From Parabacteroides sp. PFB2-10 (GTDB lineage: Bacteria; Bacteroidota; Bacteroidia; Bacteroidales; Tannerellaceae): a DNA stretch of 64,000 bases. A program made the position numbers and the translations under genes. Each line of letters starts with the position of its first letter. Position 1 is the stretch's first letter. The stretch lies in NCBI RefSeq assembly GCF_029893085.1, contig NZ_JARXWI010000007.1:154805-218804 (forward strand). The letters run 5' to 3'. Below are positions 16,979 through 26,727 of this stretch, one piece after another. The notes beneath the pieces are model-generated. The model did not search any database, was not told where the DNA came from, and saw only the letters and a list, made by a program, of their open reading frames with translations.

Positions 16979-17025
16979 TGCTTTCTATTTTTGGTGTTCT
17001 ACTTCTTTCTCTATATACTACCAGA

Positions 17026-17033
17026 CAAACATA
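17026..17033 (-). promoter_or_regulatory. -7 promoter box of the SIMPL gene
   Basis: Minus-strand TATGTTTG matches TAnnTTTG, 47 bases before the ATG. The intergenic repeat copy 3 begins about 70 bases further upstream. Confidence 0.45.
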
Positions 17034-17103
17034 CACAAAAAACCAATACCGCCTGTTGCTCCTATGGACAATGTTCATTTTCGCACTACACATTCCGAAA
17101 TGT

Positions 17104-17262
17104 TAAAATGGCGATTGTAAGCAAAACGACCATTTTACTTACAAATCCATACGTTAAAAAGTGTTTCTCCCGGGAGTTTGCAAAAATACTCCCGCCTTTT
17201 TGCGCGCAAAGTCCCGCCGAAATTACAAATCGTAAATTGGGGATTCTGACGAAAACGGATGA
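17104..17262 (+). repeat. Intergenic CTCCCGGGAG repeat, copy 3 (subtype II)
   Basis: Opens with an inverted repeat GATTGTAAG (17113-17121) and CTTACAAATC (17138-17147), extended by AAAA/TTTT toward the loop. ACGTTAAAAAGTG and the palindrome CTCCCGGGAG (17167-17176) follow, then CCCGCC, the palindrome TTTGCGCGCAAA and CCGCCGAAATTACAAATCGTAA. It is nearly the same as copy 4 over about 160 bases and more distant from copies 1 and 2. It lies between ribD (ending 17292) and the SIMPL gene, both on the minus strand. Confidence 0.85.
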
Positions 17263-17291
17263 TTTAACATTCGTTAAGAAACCAAACAAGA

Positions 17292-18350
17292 CTACTTTTT
17301 AATATACCGGCAGATTGTGTTTGTTTCTATTGACTGAAGCGCTTGTTGATAATAAGGGGAGGAGGAAGAGGTGATGAGCGGCGCTTTCACTCCCGTGCCC
17401 AGGCAAAACGGAGCGGTTTCGATGCGTGCCTCGTCCCATAAACCTGCTTCCAGGAAGGAGGTCAACAGTTGGCTTCCGCCTTCTACCAACAGGCTGTGTA
17501 AGCGGCGCTCATACAGGGTGTATAATAGTTGAGGAAGCAGGGGGAGAGTCCAATCAAGCAGGACAAACTCGGTGTTTTTCATAGCGGCAGCCGTTCGAGC
17601 CGTAAAGACGATGGTCGGCACCGAATCGTCGAATAGATGATAATGGGATGGAATATTCAAATGACGGTCGATCACAACCCGTACCGGAGCACGCCCTGTC
17701 CAGTGGCGCAAGGTAAGCGAAGGGTTATCCAACAGGGCGGTGCGCGTTCCAACTAAGATGGCATCGACCTCCGCACGCAGCTGATGCACCAACCTCCGCG
17801 TGGACGGCAGCGAGAAAACAGTGGCCGGCACGCTATAATCTTCCCGGCTTCGATCCAGAAAACCATCGGCACTCTGCGCCCATTTCAAATAGATATAGGG
17901 ACGTTTCTTCTCTTGGAAAGTGATAAAAGTATGGTTGAGTGCGCGGGATTCGTTCTCCAACACACCTGTTTTTACCTCAACACCGGCCTTCAATAACATA
18001 CGGACTCCCCTACCCGACACCTCCGGATAGGGATCCAGGCAGCCGATCACCACACGGGGTATACGCTTCTGGATGATCAACTCGGCACAAGGCGGGGTTC
18101 GCCCATAGTGGGAACATGGCTCCAGATTCACATAAAGGGTCGACTCCTGCAACAAGGACTGGTCGCGCACCGAGCCAATGGCATTGACCTCCGCATGCGC
18201 CTCTCCTACCCGACGGTGATATCCCTCGCCGATAATCCGGTTGTTATGCACCACAACAGCCCCTACCATCGGATTGGGTGAGGTGAATCCTTTTCCTTTT
18301 TGTGCCAGTTCCAGGCAACGCCTCATGTAGAGAGAGTGGTTTTCTTCCAT
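17292..18350 (-). CDS. ribD: Riboflavin biosynthesis deaminase/reductase
   Basis: Bifunctional RibD (EC 3.5.4.26 and 1.1.1.193): an N-terminal zinc-dependent pyrimidine deaminase and a C-terminal NADPH-dependent reductase acting on successive intermediates of riboflavin synthesis. It is 352 residues. The deaminase zinc site is HAEVNAI near residues 48-54 together with PCSHYGRTPPCAELI near 78-92. PNPMVGAVVV near 25-34 is the usual N-terminal block. The reductase contains YLKWAQSADGFL near 153-164 and ends with LLVEGGSQLLTSFLEAGLWDE. It lies 25 bases after porZ and is the last gene of an rdgB-porZ-ribD run. Confidence 0.95.
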   Translation of the reverse strand: MEENHSLYMRRCLELAQKGKGFTSPNPMVGAVVVHNNRIIGEGYHRRVGEAHAEVNAIGSVRDQSLLQESTLYVNLEPCSHYGRTPPCAELIIQKRIPRVVIGCLDPYPEVSGRGVRMLLKAGVEVKTGVLENESRALNHTFITFQEKKRPYIYLKWAQSADGFLDRSREDYSVPATVFSLPSTRRLVHQLRAEVDAILVGTRTALLDNPSLTLRHWTGRAPVRVVIDRHLNIPSHYHLFDDSVPTIVFTARTAAAMKNTEFVLLDWTLPLLPQLLYTLYERRLHSLLVEGGSQLLTSFLEAGLWDEARIETAPFCLGTGVKAPLITSSSSPYYQQALQSIETNTICRYIKK

Positions 18351-18375
18351 TAGATTTTTCTTGAAGAGGATGTTC

Positions 18376-20697
18376 TTATTTGATAACCATAATCTTAGTC
18401 ACGACACTTTCCCCTTGGTTGGGTTCGGAGGCAATGACCAGATAGATACCGGTAGATACCCGTTCGCCGTTGCGCTTGCGGCAGTCCCAGGTAAATTCTC
18501 CGCCCAGCGACTTGCCCTGAACCAATAGATTACCGTTTATATCGGTTATTTTCACGTTCGATTCGGCCATAAGCCCGGTGATCGTTACCCGGTCTTCATA
18601 TTCAGGACGCACTGGGTTCGGGTAGGCATAAACGTTGGAATAGTTTTCCCGCCCTTCGGACGCACCACCCATATAGGAGACAATCCCTTTATCTGTTCCG
18701 ATAAAGGCCTCGCCGGTAAGCGGGTTGATAGCGATCGACTCGACCTTGTTGGAAGGCAGAGGAGAGGTCTCGGCCGTAAAGTGTTCTACGGTCTCTTTTC
18801 CGTCTTCCGAGAGAATGAACAATCCGTGCCCGTCTGTTCCGATCCATTTACGGTTTCCCCCGTCGATAACGATGGTCAGTACAGTCACTCCGTCCATATA
18901 GAGAGCCGGCATGCCATCGTCGCCCGTGCGTATAAGACGGTTGGCATACAGATTTTCCGGATTGCTCAAAGCGATATCAGGAAGAGGTATAACGATCGGT
19001 CCCAGGTTCGTGCCGATCCAGATCTCTCCATTATGATCTTCTGCGATACAATAGTAGGCGTTGGCACTAATGAGGCCATCATCTGTATTCCGCGTCTTAA
19101 AGGGGTGGATAAACGAATCTGTATCGGTTATTTCATCAAAGACAAGTACCCCGACTCCCGCATCTGCTCTTTCCAGGTTCACCCATTTGTGGTTGTTCCG
19201 GCGAATAAGTATCTCATCGACAGCATACTTCCCTTTCCCACTTAAGCCGGAATAGGCATACGAATCCCAAGTCCCGTCCGGTTTTAGTTTATGAATCGGA
19301 TGGGCTACTTCGCTGTTTGTCATCCAAAGATTATTGTCTTTGTCGAACACCAGGCCTTGCACACGAATATAGTGACGGCTATTGCGATCGACCGACTCCA
19401 AAGCACTATTATCTTTGTCATGAAGTTTCACCAGCTCCTTGTCCTGAAACTCATACAGCCCTTCCCCCCAAGAAGAGGCAAAGAGATGCTCTTTGTCCTG
19501 CGGATCGACGGCAACGGAGAGGATATCTTTAAAATCGACGCCTGCCTGCGCCTTGATTTTTTTGGCATCGAAGGTAAACCAGGCATCTTCCGGGAAATCT
19601 TCTTCCGTATCATAGATCGTCAATGTTCCGGGTGTATCATTCCGATTAATACCTCTTCCTCCGGCAGCGATATACAAACGCCCCCTGTCGAAGATCATAG
19701 CAGCGGCCCGATTCATCCGGGGACCTTCGAGATAGATGCCTGAAAGGAATGTTTCATACTCATTGGTGTTACCTTTCTGACGAATACCTTTCAGCATCTC
19801 TGTCCCGGCAGCAATCCAATAGGTATTCTCTTTGATGGAAGAGATGCCGGATATAGTTCCGGTATTGATAGTCTGTGTGTTGGTCAGCGAAGAAGAGATA
19901 TACGCACGAGTGGAGGAATAGGCCAATAGCTTATCGTTCTGAAGCGTCATACCCTGGATATCCGTTGTCCTGAGAAGAGAAGAGACCGTCCCGTCGGATG
20001 TACGGTAATAGATCCCCTTTCCCTTAATCATAAAATAGAGCGCATCCTGAAACAAAGCCATCTTACGCACATCATTCGCACTCCCTTCCGGGAAAGCGAC
20101 CTCGAAAGATTCCCATTTAGACGGATCGAGCAGGTTATCATCCATCGAAGCCTGCTTTAATCCGTCAGCTGTGGCTGCGTATATCCTGTTATTCCAAATA
20201 CAGGTTGCATACACCTGGTAGGGCAACTTATAGGTATTGCTGATTTCTCCTTTTCCCATATGGAGCATCATCACCCCGAAAGCAGCCGAGATATAGGCGT
20301 AGTCGCCCTGGAAATAGACATCGAAGATCTCCTTATCAGCAATAGAGGTATTGATCATCAGGTGGGGGATATTGGTAAAACCCTTTTCGTCGTATATATC
20401 CATATTCCCGTTCTGATAGATAAGCAGTAGCTTTTTCAATCCTGTATGATAGGCTATATGCCGGATATCGATATCACTCAATTCACCTGCCTTCTTTGAA
20501 TAGGTGCGGATGCTCTCATCCTCTTTCCCATAGCTATAGAGCGAGCCATCGGCTACGGCAAAGACCCGGTTATCGGCTTCGGCCACCATCGTGGTGTTAT
20601 CGTAGGCCATATAGGACTTCCAGGTGCCTATACCCTGCGCCAGGCCGTACGAATGAACGCATAAAACAAATAGAAGGATATAAAATAATCGTTTCAT
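18376..20697 (-). CDS. porZ: PorZ-like type IX secretion system beta-propeller protein
   Basis: 773 residues from the ATG at 20697. A signal peptide (about 1-20, ending SYGLAQ) precedes GIGTWKSYMAYDNTT, the opening of the PorZ N-terminal propeller. Two seven-bladed propellers built of two-component-regulator-type blades are visible (for example NGEIWIGTNLG and GNRKWIGTDGHGLF). The C-terminal ~90 residues form the T9SS-type C-terminal domain (NVYAYPNPVRPEYEDRVTI, VKITDINGNLL, STGIYLVI, TKIMVIK). In Porphyromonas PorZ works at the cell surface in delivering anionic LPS to the sortase PorU. The frame stays open upstream to 20910, but that extension lies inside rdgB and would displace the signal peptide. 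One base separates it from rdgB. A generic propeller protein with a CTD is the alternative. Confidence 0.78.
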   Translation of the reverse strand: MKRLFYILLFVLCVHSYGLAQGIGTWKSYMAYDNTTMVAEADNRVFAVADGSLYSYGKEDESIRTYSKKAGELSDIDIRHIAYHTGLKKLLLIYQNGNMDIYDEKGFTNIPHLMINTSIADKEIFDVYFQGDYAYISAAFGVMMLHMGKGEISNTYKLPYQVYATCIWNNRIYAATADGLKQASMDDNLLDPSKWESFEVAFPEGSANDVRKMALFQDALYFMIKGKGIYYRTSDGTVSSLLRTTDIQGMTLQNDKLLAYSSTRAYISSSLTNTQTINTGTISGISSIKENTYWIAAGTEMLKGIRQKGNTNEYETFLSGIYLEGPRMNRAAAMIFDRGRLYIAAGGRGINRNDTPGTLTIYDTEEDFPEDAWFTFDAKKIKAQAGVDFKDILSVAVDPQDKEHLFASSWGEGLYEFQDKELVKLHDKDNSALESVDRNSRHYIRVQGLVFDKDNNLWMTNSEVAHPIHKLKPDGTWDSYAYSGLSGKGKYAVDEILIRRNNHKWVNLERADAGVGVLVFDEITDTDSFIHPFKTRNTDDGLISANAYYCIAEDHNGEIWIGTNLGPIVIPLPDIALSNPENLYANRLIRTGDDGMPALYMDGVTVLTIVIDGGNRKWIGTDGHGLFILSEDGKETVEHFTAETSPLPSNKVESIAINPLTGEAFIGTDKGIVSYMGGASEGRENYSNVYAYPNPVRPEYEDRVTITGLMAESNVKITDINGNLLVQGKSLGGEFTWDCRKRNGERVSTGIYLVIASEPNQGESVVTKIMVIK

Positions 20698-20698
20698 A

Positions 20699-21280
20699 TC
20701 AGATAGATAAAGTAGATAAAAAGTCGGCCAATGCCCGGACGGCCAGCGCCCGGTGGCTGATGGTGTTCTTGGTTTCATTCCCCATTTCGGCAAAGGTCTG
20801 TTCATAACCCGAAGGAATAAAGATCGGATCATAGCCGAAACCCGCGTCCCCTCTTTTCTCATCGATAATGGTTCCATTGATGATCCCTTCGAAACAGTAT
20901 TCTTTGCCATTCAGGAGCAAGGCAATCACCGTACGGAAACGAGCCTGCCGGTTTTCTTTTCCTGCCAGTTCCCGGATCAGTTTTTCCATATTCGCCCGGG
21001 CATCGTGCTCGGGACCCGCATAACGGGCGGAATAGACGCCGGGAGCATTATCCAGGGCTTCCACTTCCAATCCGGTATCGTCGGCAAAACAATCCAGTCC
21101 ATAATGTTCTTTTATATAGCGAGCCTTCTGGAGAGCGTTCCCCTCTAAGGTATCGGCTGTTTCGGGAATATCATCCTGACAATGGATATCTGCCAGGCTA
21201 ACCAGTTCGACCATAGGGGGTAAAATGGCTCTCACCTCTTCCAGCTTATGCTTATTATTGGTTGCAAATACAAGCTTCAT
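20699..21280 (-). CDS. rdgB: XTP/dITP diphosphatase (non-canonical purine NTP pyrophosphatase)
   Basis: Ham1/RdgB housekeeping enzyme (EC 3.6.1.66) that hydrolyses dITP and XTP to keep deaminated purines out of DNA and RNA. It is 193 residues, the family length. The N-terminal [16 protein letters not shown] binds the triphosphate, and [26 protein letters not shown] near 66-91 is the family signature with catalytic aspartates. [11 protein letters not shown] near 144-154 and ISHRALAVR near the end complete the set. It is the first gene of the rdgB-porZ-ribD run. No clean -7 box was found between it and the hairpins upstream, so it may depend on read-through from leuS-yitT. Confidence 0.95.
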   Translation of the reverse strand: MKLVFATNNKHKLEEVRAILPPMVELVSLADIHCQDDIPETADTLEGNALQKARYIKEHYGLDCFADDTGLEVEALDNAPGVYSARYAGPEHDARANMEKLIRELAGKENRQARFRTVIALLLNGKEYCFEGIINGTIIDEKRGDAGFGYDPIFIPSGYEQTFAEMGNETKNTISHRALAVRALADFLSTLSI

Positions 21281-21296
21281 ATCGTTTTTTCCTATT

Positions 21297-21344
21297 AAAA
21301 AAGCATTTTCATACGCTATTTATAACGTGGGAAAATGCTTTTAA
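21297..21344 (-). terminator. Hairpin immediately upstream of rdgB (terminator or attenuator)
   Basis: AAAAAAGCATTTTC (21297-21310) pairs with GAAAATGCTTTT (21331-21342), with a 20-base loop. Read on the minus strand a T run follows. Only 16 bases separate it from the rdgB ATG, too few for an independent promoter, so it may attenuate read-through into rdgB-porZ-ribD. Confidence 0.6.
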
Positions 21345-21354
21345 TTGTATGGCT

Positions 21355-21440
21355 AAGTAGTTAAGTAGTCAGAGTAGTTATCAGTCGCTTTGCTCCTTAG
21401 TAGTTAAAGTAATTAGCTACTTTGACTACTTTGACTACTT
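21355..21440 (-). terminator. Long imperfect hairpin after yitT, built of AGTAGT repeats
   Basis: On the minus strand repeated GTAGTCAAA units are followed after about 38 bases by CTACTCTGACTACTTAACTAC, giving a stem of about 23 bp with one indel and two mismatches. It begins directly after the yitT stop codon. It is a likely terminator or RNA-end hairpin for leuS-yitT. Confidence 0.5.
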
Positions 21441-21443
21441 TTC

Positions 21444-22322
21444 TTACGTCTTAATCTGATCAAACCCTTCGCCATACACTCCCCGGACGACACTCTGGGA
21501 AATAAAGGCCTGTGGGTCTATCTCTTTGACAAGGCGGAACACCGTGAGCGATTCCGACTTTTTGGCCAATAACACAATCACCTTGATCGGGCGTTGCGAA
21601 TAGCCTCCTTCCCCGTTAAGCAGTGTACATCCCCGCTCCATATCCTGCAGGATACGCTCCACAATCTCGTCATACTTCTGCGAGAAGATAAGGAACTGCA
21701 CCGACTGACGGTTGGAGTTGATGATCCGATCCAATACATAATTGTTTACCCCCATTTCCACAAAGCTGAAAACAATCTTTTCGATATCGTGGAAAATGAA
21801 ATAAGAGGAACCAATAATCACGAAGTCAAAGAGAAGCAAGCCGGTACCCATCGATACATTCTTATATTTATTGATGATTGCCGCCAGGATATCCGTACCC
21901 CCGGTGCTTCCGTTGGCGGAGAATATCAACCCCAGTCCGGTACCGCAAATGCCCCCCCCGATAAGGATAGACATAAACACCTGATCTTTAATAATAGGCA
22001 CTCCCCCCAGCAGAATCTCGAAAAGCGAGAGACTCAGGGAAAGAGCAAATACACCAAAGATGGTTTTCAAGAGAAATTTGAGACCTAATATCTTGAAGGC
22101 AATAGCCAACAGGATAATATTGATCGCGAAATAGGAGACGGATACCGGTATATTCGTCGCGAAATAGATCAGCGTGGCAACACCGGTAAGTCCTCCTGTT
22201 ACAATTCCATTGGCCAGGATAAATCCATTAAAGCCAAATCCATAAAGCAGACATCCTATCAGGATGATCACATAGTCTTGGGCGTGGTGGTAGATCCGAT
22301 GGATCCCTTTTTTTTGTCTCAT
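21444..22322 (-). CDS. YitT-family (DUF161/DUF2179) membrane protein
   Basis: 292 residues with five to six hydrophobic segments in the first ~200 residues (for example DYVIILIGCLLYGFGFNGFIL at 17-37 and LIGGGICGTGLGLIFSANG near 122-140). A soluble C-terminal DUF2179 domain covers about 205-290, including NRQSVQFLIFS and ERGCTLLNGEGGYS, the usual start of that domain. The family is widespread in Firmicutes and Bacteroidetes; its transport function is not established. Its start lies four bases after the leuS stop codon, so the two are co-transcribed. Confidence 0.88.
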   Translation of the reverse strand: MRQKKGIHRIYHHAQDYVIILIGCLLYGFGFNGFILANGIVTGGLTGVATLIYFATNIPVSVSYFAINIILLAIAFKILGLKFLLKTIFGVFALSLSLSLFEILLGGVPIIKDQVFMSILIGGGICGTGLGLIFSANGSTGGTDILAAIINKYKNVSMGTGLLLFDFVIIGSSYFIFHDIEKIVFSFVEMGVNNYVLDRIINSNRQSVQFLIFSQKYDEIVERILQDMERGCTLLNGEGGYSQRPIKVIVLLAKKSESLTVFRLVKEIDPQAFISQSVVRGVYGEGFDQIKT

Positions 22323-22326
22323 TTAG

Positions 22327-25167
22327 TTATATGACGATATTTACAATTTTTCCAGGTACGACAATCACCTTCTTAGGCACCTTGCCGTCCATCCACTTAG
22401 CGGAATTATCATGGCTAAGCGCTGCCTTTTCAACATCTTCTTTCTTCATATCAGCCGGTAACTCCAGATTGAAACGGGCTTTCCCGTTGAATGAGATGGC
22501 GTATGTTACGCTGTTTTCCTTCAGATACTCTTCGTTGTACGCGGGCCATTCGGCATCGCAAATCGTTGTTTCGTGTCCCAATACATGCCACAACTCTTCC
22601 GTGATATGCGGTGCAAAAGGAGCCAACACCACCAACAGCGGTTCGAGGATCGCTTTCTTATTGCATTTCAGGCTGGTCAACTCATTCACACAAATCATAA
22701 AGGCACTAATGGATGTGTTGAATGAGAAGTGTTCGATATCCCATGCCACCTTCTTGATCAGCTTGTGCAAGGCTTTCAATTCATCGGCAGTAGCTGCCTC
22801 GTCGGTCACCTGAAAGTTTCCTTCCCGGCTATAGAACAGTCCCCAAGTCTTTTTCAGGAAGCGGTGAACACCATCGATACCATTCGTATCCCAAGGCTTG
22901 GATTGCTCCAACGGCCCTAAGAACATTTCATACAAACGCAAGGTGTCTGCACCGAACTTATCGACAATCATATCCGGATTCACCACGTTGAACATCGACT
23001 TAGACATCTTCTCAATCGCCCATCCGCAGATATATTTATCATCTTCCAGGATAAACTCGGCCGTCTTGTATTCCGGATTCCAGTTACGGAACGCTTCGAG
23101 ATCCAATATATCATTGCTGACAATATTCACATCAACATGCAACGGAGTCGTTTCATACTGATCTTTCAGGTTCAGCGACACAAACTTATTGGTTCCATTG
23201 ATGCGATACACAAAATTGGAACGTCCCTGGATCATACCCTGATTGATCAGTTTTTGGAAGGGTTCTTCGTTTTTGATAACCCCCAGGTCGAACAAGAATT
23301 TGTTCCAGAAGCGACTATAGATAAGATGACCCGTCGCATGCTCGGTGCCACCCAGGTAGAGGTCGACATTCTGCCAATAAGCATTCACCTCTTTGTCGAC
23401 CAATGCCTTGTCGTTGTGCGGATCTTCATAGCGAATATAATAGGCCGACGATCCGGCAAAGCCTGGCATGGTGTTCAATTCCAAGGGGAAAATGGTTTTA
23501 TGATCGATCCGGGCGGTATCCACCACCTCTTCGTTCAGGATATCCCATGCCCAAACCGTGGCATTCCCCAGAGGAGGATCACCGGCCGCTGTAGGCAGGA
23601 ATCGACTCACTTCCGGCAACTTCAATGGCAACTTATCCAATGGCAGCATCTGTGGCAAGCCATCGGCATCGTAATAAACCGGGAACGGTTCGCCCCAATA
23701 GCGCTGACGGCTGAAGATGGCATCGCGCAAACGGAAGTTTACCTTTACCTTACCCAGTTCCTTTTCTTCTACATATTGTTTGGTCTTAGCTATCGCCTCC
23801 TGCACCTCCAGGCCATTCAATACCAAACCACCTTCCAGCCCTTTTCCGGGTTGGGGCGAATTGGTCATAATACCCTCTTTGGCATCAAAACTTTCTTCAG
23901 AGATATCACAGCCTTCGATCAACGGAATGATCGGCAGATTGAAATGTTTGGCAAACGCATAGTCGCGGCTGTCGTGTCCCGGTACCGCCATAATGGCACC
24001 CGTTCCGTAGCCAGCCAACACATAATCGCTGATCCACACGGGTATATCCTCGCCCGTCAACGGATTGACCGCGTAGGCTCCGGAGAAAACACCGGTCACC
24101 TTCTTTTCAGCGATACGTTCCCGTTCGGTTTTCTTTTTGGTAGCCGCCTTATAGGCTTCCACCGCTTCTTTTTGATCCGCAGTTGTCAATACATCTACCA
24201 ATTCACTCTCCGGAGCCAATACCATAAAGGTAACCCCGAAGATCGTATCGGCGCGGGTGGTGAATATAGTGAACTCAACATCCGAATCCTTCACCTTAAA
24301 CTGCATTTCCGCCCCTTCGCTTCGTCCAATCCAGTTGCGTTGGGTTTCTTTCAAGGAATCGGTCCAGTCGATATTGTTCAAACCGTCTAACAAACGTTGC
24401 GCGTATGCCGACACACGCAAACACCATTGGCGCATTACCTTCTGCTCCACCGGATAGCCACCACGCTCGGATACCCCGTTGACCACCTCATCGTTGGCCA
24501 AGACAGTACCCAGATCGGCACACCAGTTCACCATCGTATCACCCAGGTAAGCAATCCGGAAATCCAATAACACCTCCTGTTTTTCCTTTTCGCTCATGGC
24601 TTTCCACTCGTCGGCGGTGAAGGAATACTTACCTCCGTTGGCCACGTTTAGTCCTCCACCGGTTCCTACCTGTTCGAAAGCGCTGACCAATTCTTCAATC
24701 GGACGCGCCTGCTGCTCATCATAGCAATAGTAGCTATTGAACATCTTGATAAACGCCCATTGTGTCCAGTGGTAATAATCCGGTTCGGAGGTACGCACCT
24801 CACGGCTCCAGTCGAAACTAAAACCGATCTTATCCATCTGCTCGCGATAGCGGGCGATGTTCTTTTCGGTCGTAATAGCCGGATGTTGTCCGGTTTGTAT
24901 GGCATATTGTTCGGCCGGCAACCCATAGGCATCGTAGCCCATCGGATGCAATACATTGAAACCTTGCAGTCGTTTATATCTGGAATAAATATCAGAAGCA
25001 ATGTATCCGAGTGGGTGGCCTACATGTAGCCCTGCCCCTGACGGGTAAGGAAACATATCCAACACGTAGTATTTGGGTTTACTCGCATCTTCTTTTACTT
25101 TGTAAACCGCATGGGCATCCCACCAGGCCTGCCATTTCTTCTCAATTTCTCTGAAATTGTACTCCAT
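22327..25167 (-). CDS. leuS: Leucyl-tRNA synthetase
   Basis: Class I aminoacyl-tRNA synthetase (EC 6.1.1.4) charging tRNA-Leu. It is 946 residues, longer than E. coli LeuS (860), as is common in Bacteroidetes. The HIGH motif is seen in [16 protein letters not shown] near residues 41-56. The CP1 editing domain contains [20 protein letters not shown] and the [18 protein letters not shown] block. The KMSKS loop is in [10 protein letters not shown] near 718-727. The anticodon-binding domain follows, ending in [14 protein letters not shown]. The ATG at 25167 gives [13 protein letters not shown], the conserved N-terminus. It leads a leuS-yitT operon behind a -7 box at 25240-25247. Confidence 0.97.
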   Translation of the reverse strand: MEYNFREIEKKWQAWWDAHAVYKVKEDASKPKYYVLDMFPYPSGAGLHVGHPLGYIASDIYSRYKRLQGFNVLHPMGYDAYGLPAEQYAIQTGQHPAITTEKNIARYREQMDKIGFSFDWSREVRTSEPDYYHWTQWAFIKMFNSYYCYDEQQARPIEELVSAFEQVGTGGGLNVANGGKYSFTADEWKAMSEKEKQEVLLDFRIAYLGDTMVNWCADLGTVLANDEVVNGVSERGGYPVEQKVMRQWCLRVSAYAQRLLDGLNNIDWTDSLKETQRNWIGRSEGAEMQFKVKDSDVEFTIFTTRADTIFGVTFMVLAPESELVDVLTTADQKEAVEAYKAATKKKTERERIAEKKVTGVFSGAYAVNPLTGEDIPVWISDYVLAGYGTGAIMAVPGHDSRDYAFAKHFNLPIIPLIEGCDISEESFDAKEGIMTNSPQPGKGLEGGLVLNGLEVQEAIAKTKQYVEEKELGKVKVNFRLRDAIFSRQRYWGEPFPVYYDADGLPQMLPLDKLPLKLPEVSRFLPTAAGDPPLGNATVWAWDILNEEVVDTARIDHKTIFPLELNTMPGFAGSSAYYIRYEDPHNDKALVDKEVNAYWQNVDLYLGGTEHATGHLIYSRFWNKFLFDLGVIKNEEPFQKLINQGMIQGRSNFVYRINGTNKFVSLNLKDQYETTPLHVDVNIVSNDILDLEAFRNWNPEYKTAEFILEDDKYICGWAIEKMSKSMFNVVNPDMIVDKFGADTLRLYEMFLGPLEQSKPWDTNGIDGVHRFLKKTWGLFYSREGNFQVTDEAATADELKALHKLIKKVAWDIEHFSFNTSISAFMICVNELTSLKCNKKAILEPLLVVLAPFAPHITEELWHVLGHETTICDAEWPAYNEEYLKENSVTYAISFNGKARFNLELPADMKKEDVEKAALSHDNSAKWMDGKVPKKVIVVPGKIVNIVI

Positions 25168-25239
25168 TTTACTTCTATTCTATCTGATTAAGACAATTAG
25201 AGGACACCTCACTCCGCATCCCCTCTCATTTACAGCGCA

Positions 25240-25247
25240 CAAAGTTA
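25240..25247 (-). promoter_or_regulatory. -7 promoter box of leuS
   Basis: Minus-strand TAACTTTG matches TAnnTTTG, 72 bases before the ATG. No T-box-like or leader-peptide structure was recognised in the leader. Confidence 0.5.
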
Positions 25248-25493
25248 GTTATTTATTTGATGCAAACTTACTTCACGAAGCCTATTTTGGGTATAGGAGT
25301 ATTTCTCTTTTGCGTATTGATTTTAGCCAATTCGACTAAAGAATGGACTCCGCAAGACATAGGCCAACATCTTCACAGCATGTTCGATGAAAGCAATGGA
25401 AGCAGATCTTCAAACAGAACTATATCAAGCTTATTTGCCGGATGCTCTTATTATTATTTGAAAATAAATCAGAGGGATACGCATAGATTTGCT

Positions 25494-25501
25494 TATTTTT
25501 G
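25494..25501 (+). promoter_or_regulatory. -7 promoter box of the GH105 gene
   Basis: TATTTTTG matches TAnnTTTG, 43 bases before the ATG at 25545. The interval 25168-25544 otherwise holds the leuS promoter and a 90-codon open frame (25257-25529) that I do not accept as a gene. Confidence 0.5.
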
Positions 25502-25544
25502 CACAAACAATAGGCATTTACATTATTAATCTATCAAGTGTCAT

Positions 25545-26672
25545 ATGAAAAAGATTTTAGTTTTATCTTTTTGTTTTTTCCTTTTTATTGGATGTACAAC
25601 AAAACAAGAAACTCCGGCTTACTCACCGGAAGCGGTTATTGAGATTATTCACAAAGTAAACAACTATTGGCAAACCAATAATCCCAAACATGGAGATGCC
25701 TTTTGGCACCGGGCGGCTTACCATACGGGAAATATGGAGGCCTACAAATTGACCCAAAAGCCCGAATACCTGACCTTCTCCGAGGCTTGGGCAGAACATA
25801 ACGAATGGAAAGGGGCTAAATCGGACAACAAAGAGGAATGGCGTTATTCGTATGGAGAGCGCGATCAATATGTGCTCTTTGGCGATTGGCAAACCTGCTT
25901 CCAGGTTTATGCAGATCTGTATCAGATAGAACCGGCGGAACATAAGATCGCTCGTGCCCGTGAGGTGATGGAATATGAGATGAGCACTCCAAACAATGAC
26001 TATTGGTGGTGGGCAGATGGCCTCTATATGGTGATGCCGGTCATGACCCGTATGCATAAAATCACCAAAAACGAATTGTATCTGGATAAGATGTATGAAT
26101 ATCTACAGTTCTCCGATAGTATTATGTACGATGCGGAAGCCGGTCTTTACTACCGGGATGCCAAATATGTATATCCCAAGCATACCACTCCCAGCGGAAA
26201 GAAAGACTTCTGGGCACGTGGCGATGGTTGGGTACTGGCCGCTTTTGCCCGTGTATTGGAAGATCTGCCGGAAACAAATGCGCATCGCGATTTTTACATC
26301 GAACGTTTTCAGACCATAGCCCAAGCCGTAGCCGCCAGCCAGCAACCGGAAGGCTATTGGACGCGCAGCATGTTGGATCCTGAGTTTGCCCCGGGACCGG
26401 AGACCAGCGGAACGGCTTTCTTTACCTATGGAATCGTTTGGGGAGTGAATAATGGTTTATTGGACGAAGCGGAGTATAAACCGGTGATCGATAAAGCCTG
26501 GAACTACTTAGTGACCGTCGCGCTTCAGGAAGATGGCAAACTGGGGTATGTGCAGCCGATTGGCGAAAAAGCCATTCATGGACAGGTGGTCGATGCCAAT
26601 TCACAAGCTGATTTTGGTGTAGGTGCTTTCCTGTTGGCTGCTTGCGAAATGGCAAGGTATGCCGGCCGGTAA
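25545..26672 (+). CDS. GH105 unsaturated (rhamno)galacturonyl/glucuronyl hydrolase, lipoprotein
   Basis: 375 residues. The N-terminus MKKILVLSFCFFLFIGCTTK is a lipoprotein signal with acylated Cys17. The mature part is an (alpha/alpha)6 barrel of the YteR/GH105 type, with NDYWWWADGLYMVMPVMTRM near 147-166 carrying the catalytic aspartate. KDFWARGDGWVLAAFARVLEDLP near 221-243, another conserved block, follows, and then PETSGTAFFTYGIVWGVNNGLL. GH105 enzymes remove the 4,5-unsaturated uronic acid left at the non-reducing end by polysaccharide lyases. That fits the next gene, a lyase-like BNR-4 protein, 55 bases downstream. The uronic acid and polysaccharide cannot be told from sequence. Confidence 0.88.
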   Translation: MKKILVLSFCFFLFIGCTTKQETPAYSPEAVIEIIHKVNNYWQTNNPKHGDAFWHRAAYHTGNMEAYKLTQKPEYLTFSEAWAEHNEWKGAKSDNKEEWRYSYGERDQYVLFGDWQTCFQVYADLYQIEPAEHKIARAREVMEYEMSTPNNDYWWWADGLYMVMPVMTRMHKITKNELYLDKMYEYLQFSDSIMYDAEAGLYYRDAKYVYPKHTTPSGKKDFWARGDGWVLAAFARVLEDLPETNAHRDFYIERFQTIAQAVAASQQPEGYWTRSMLDPEFAPGPETSGTAFFTYGIVWGVNNGLLDEAEYKPVIDKAWNYLVTVALQEDGKLGYVQPIGEKAIHGQVVDANSQADFGVGAFLLAACEMARYAGR

Positions 26673-26727
26673 ACAAGTAGCTTTACTGTTTCTATAAAAT
26701 ATAACAAACTATTTATTCCTTTGATTT

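Noticed and set aside
20699..20910. N-terminal extension of porZ to 844 residues
   Set aside because: It lies wholly inside rdgB in another frame and would bury the signal peptide at residues 72-91.
23137..24390. 417-codon plus-strand open frame
   Set aside because: It is antisense to leuS, whose motifs are fully conserved; a shadow frame.
25257..25529. 90-codon plus-strand open frame with a hydrophobic N-terminus
   Set aside because: It overlaps the region of the leuS promoter and contains the GH105 -7 box. Only the first 25 residues look protein-like, the rest is unstructured and matches nothing known. A decayed gene remnant cannot be excluded.
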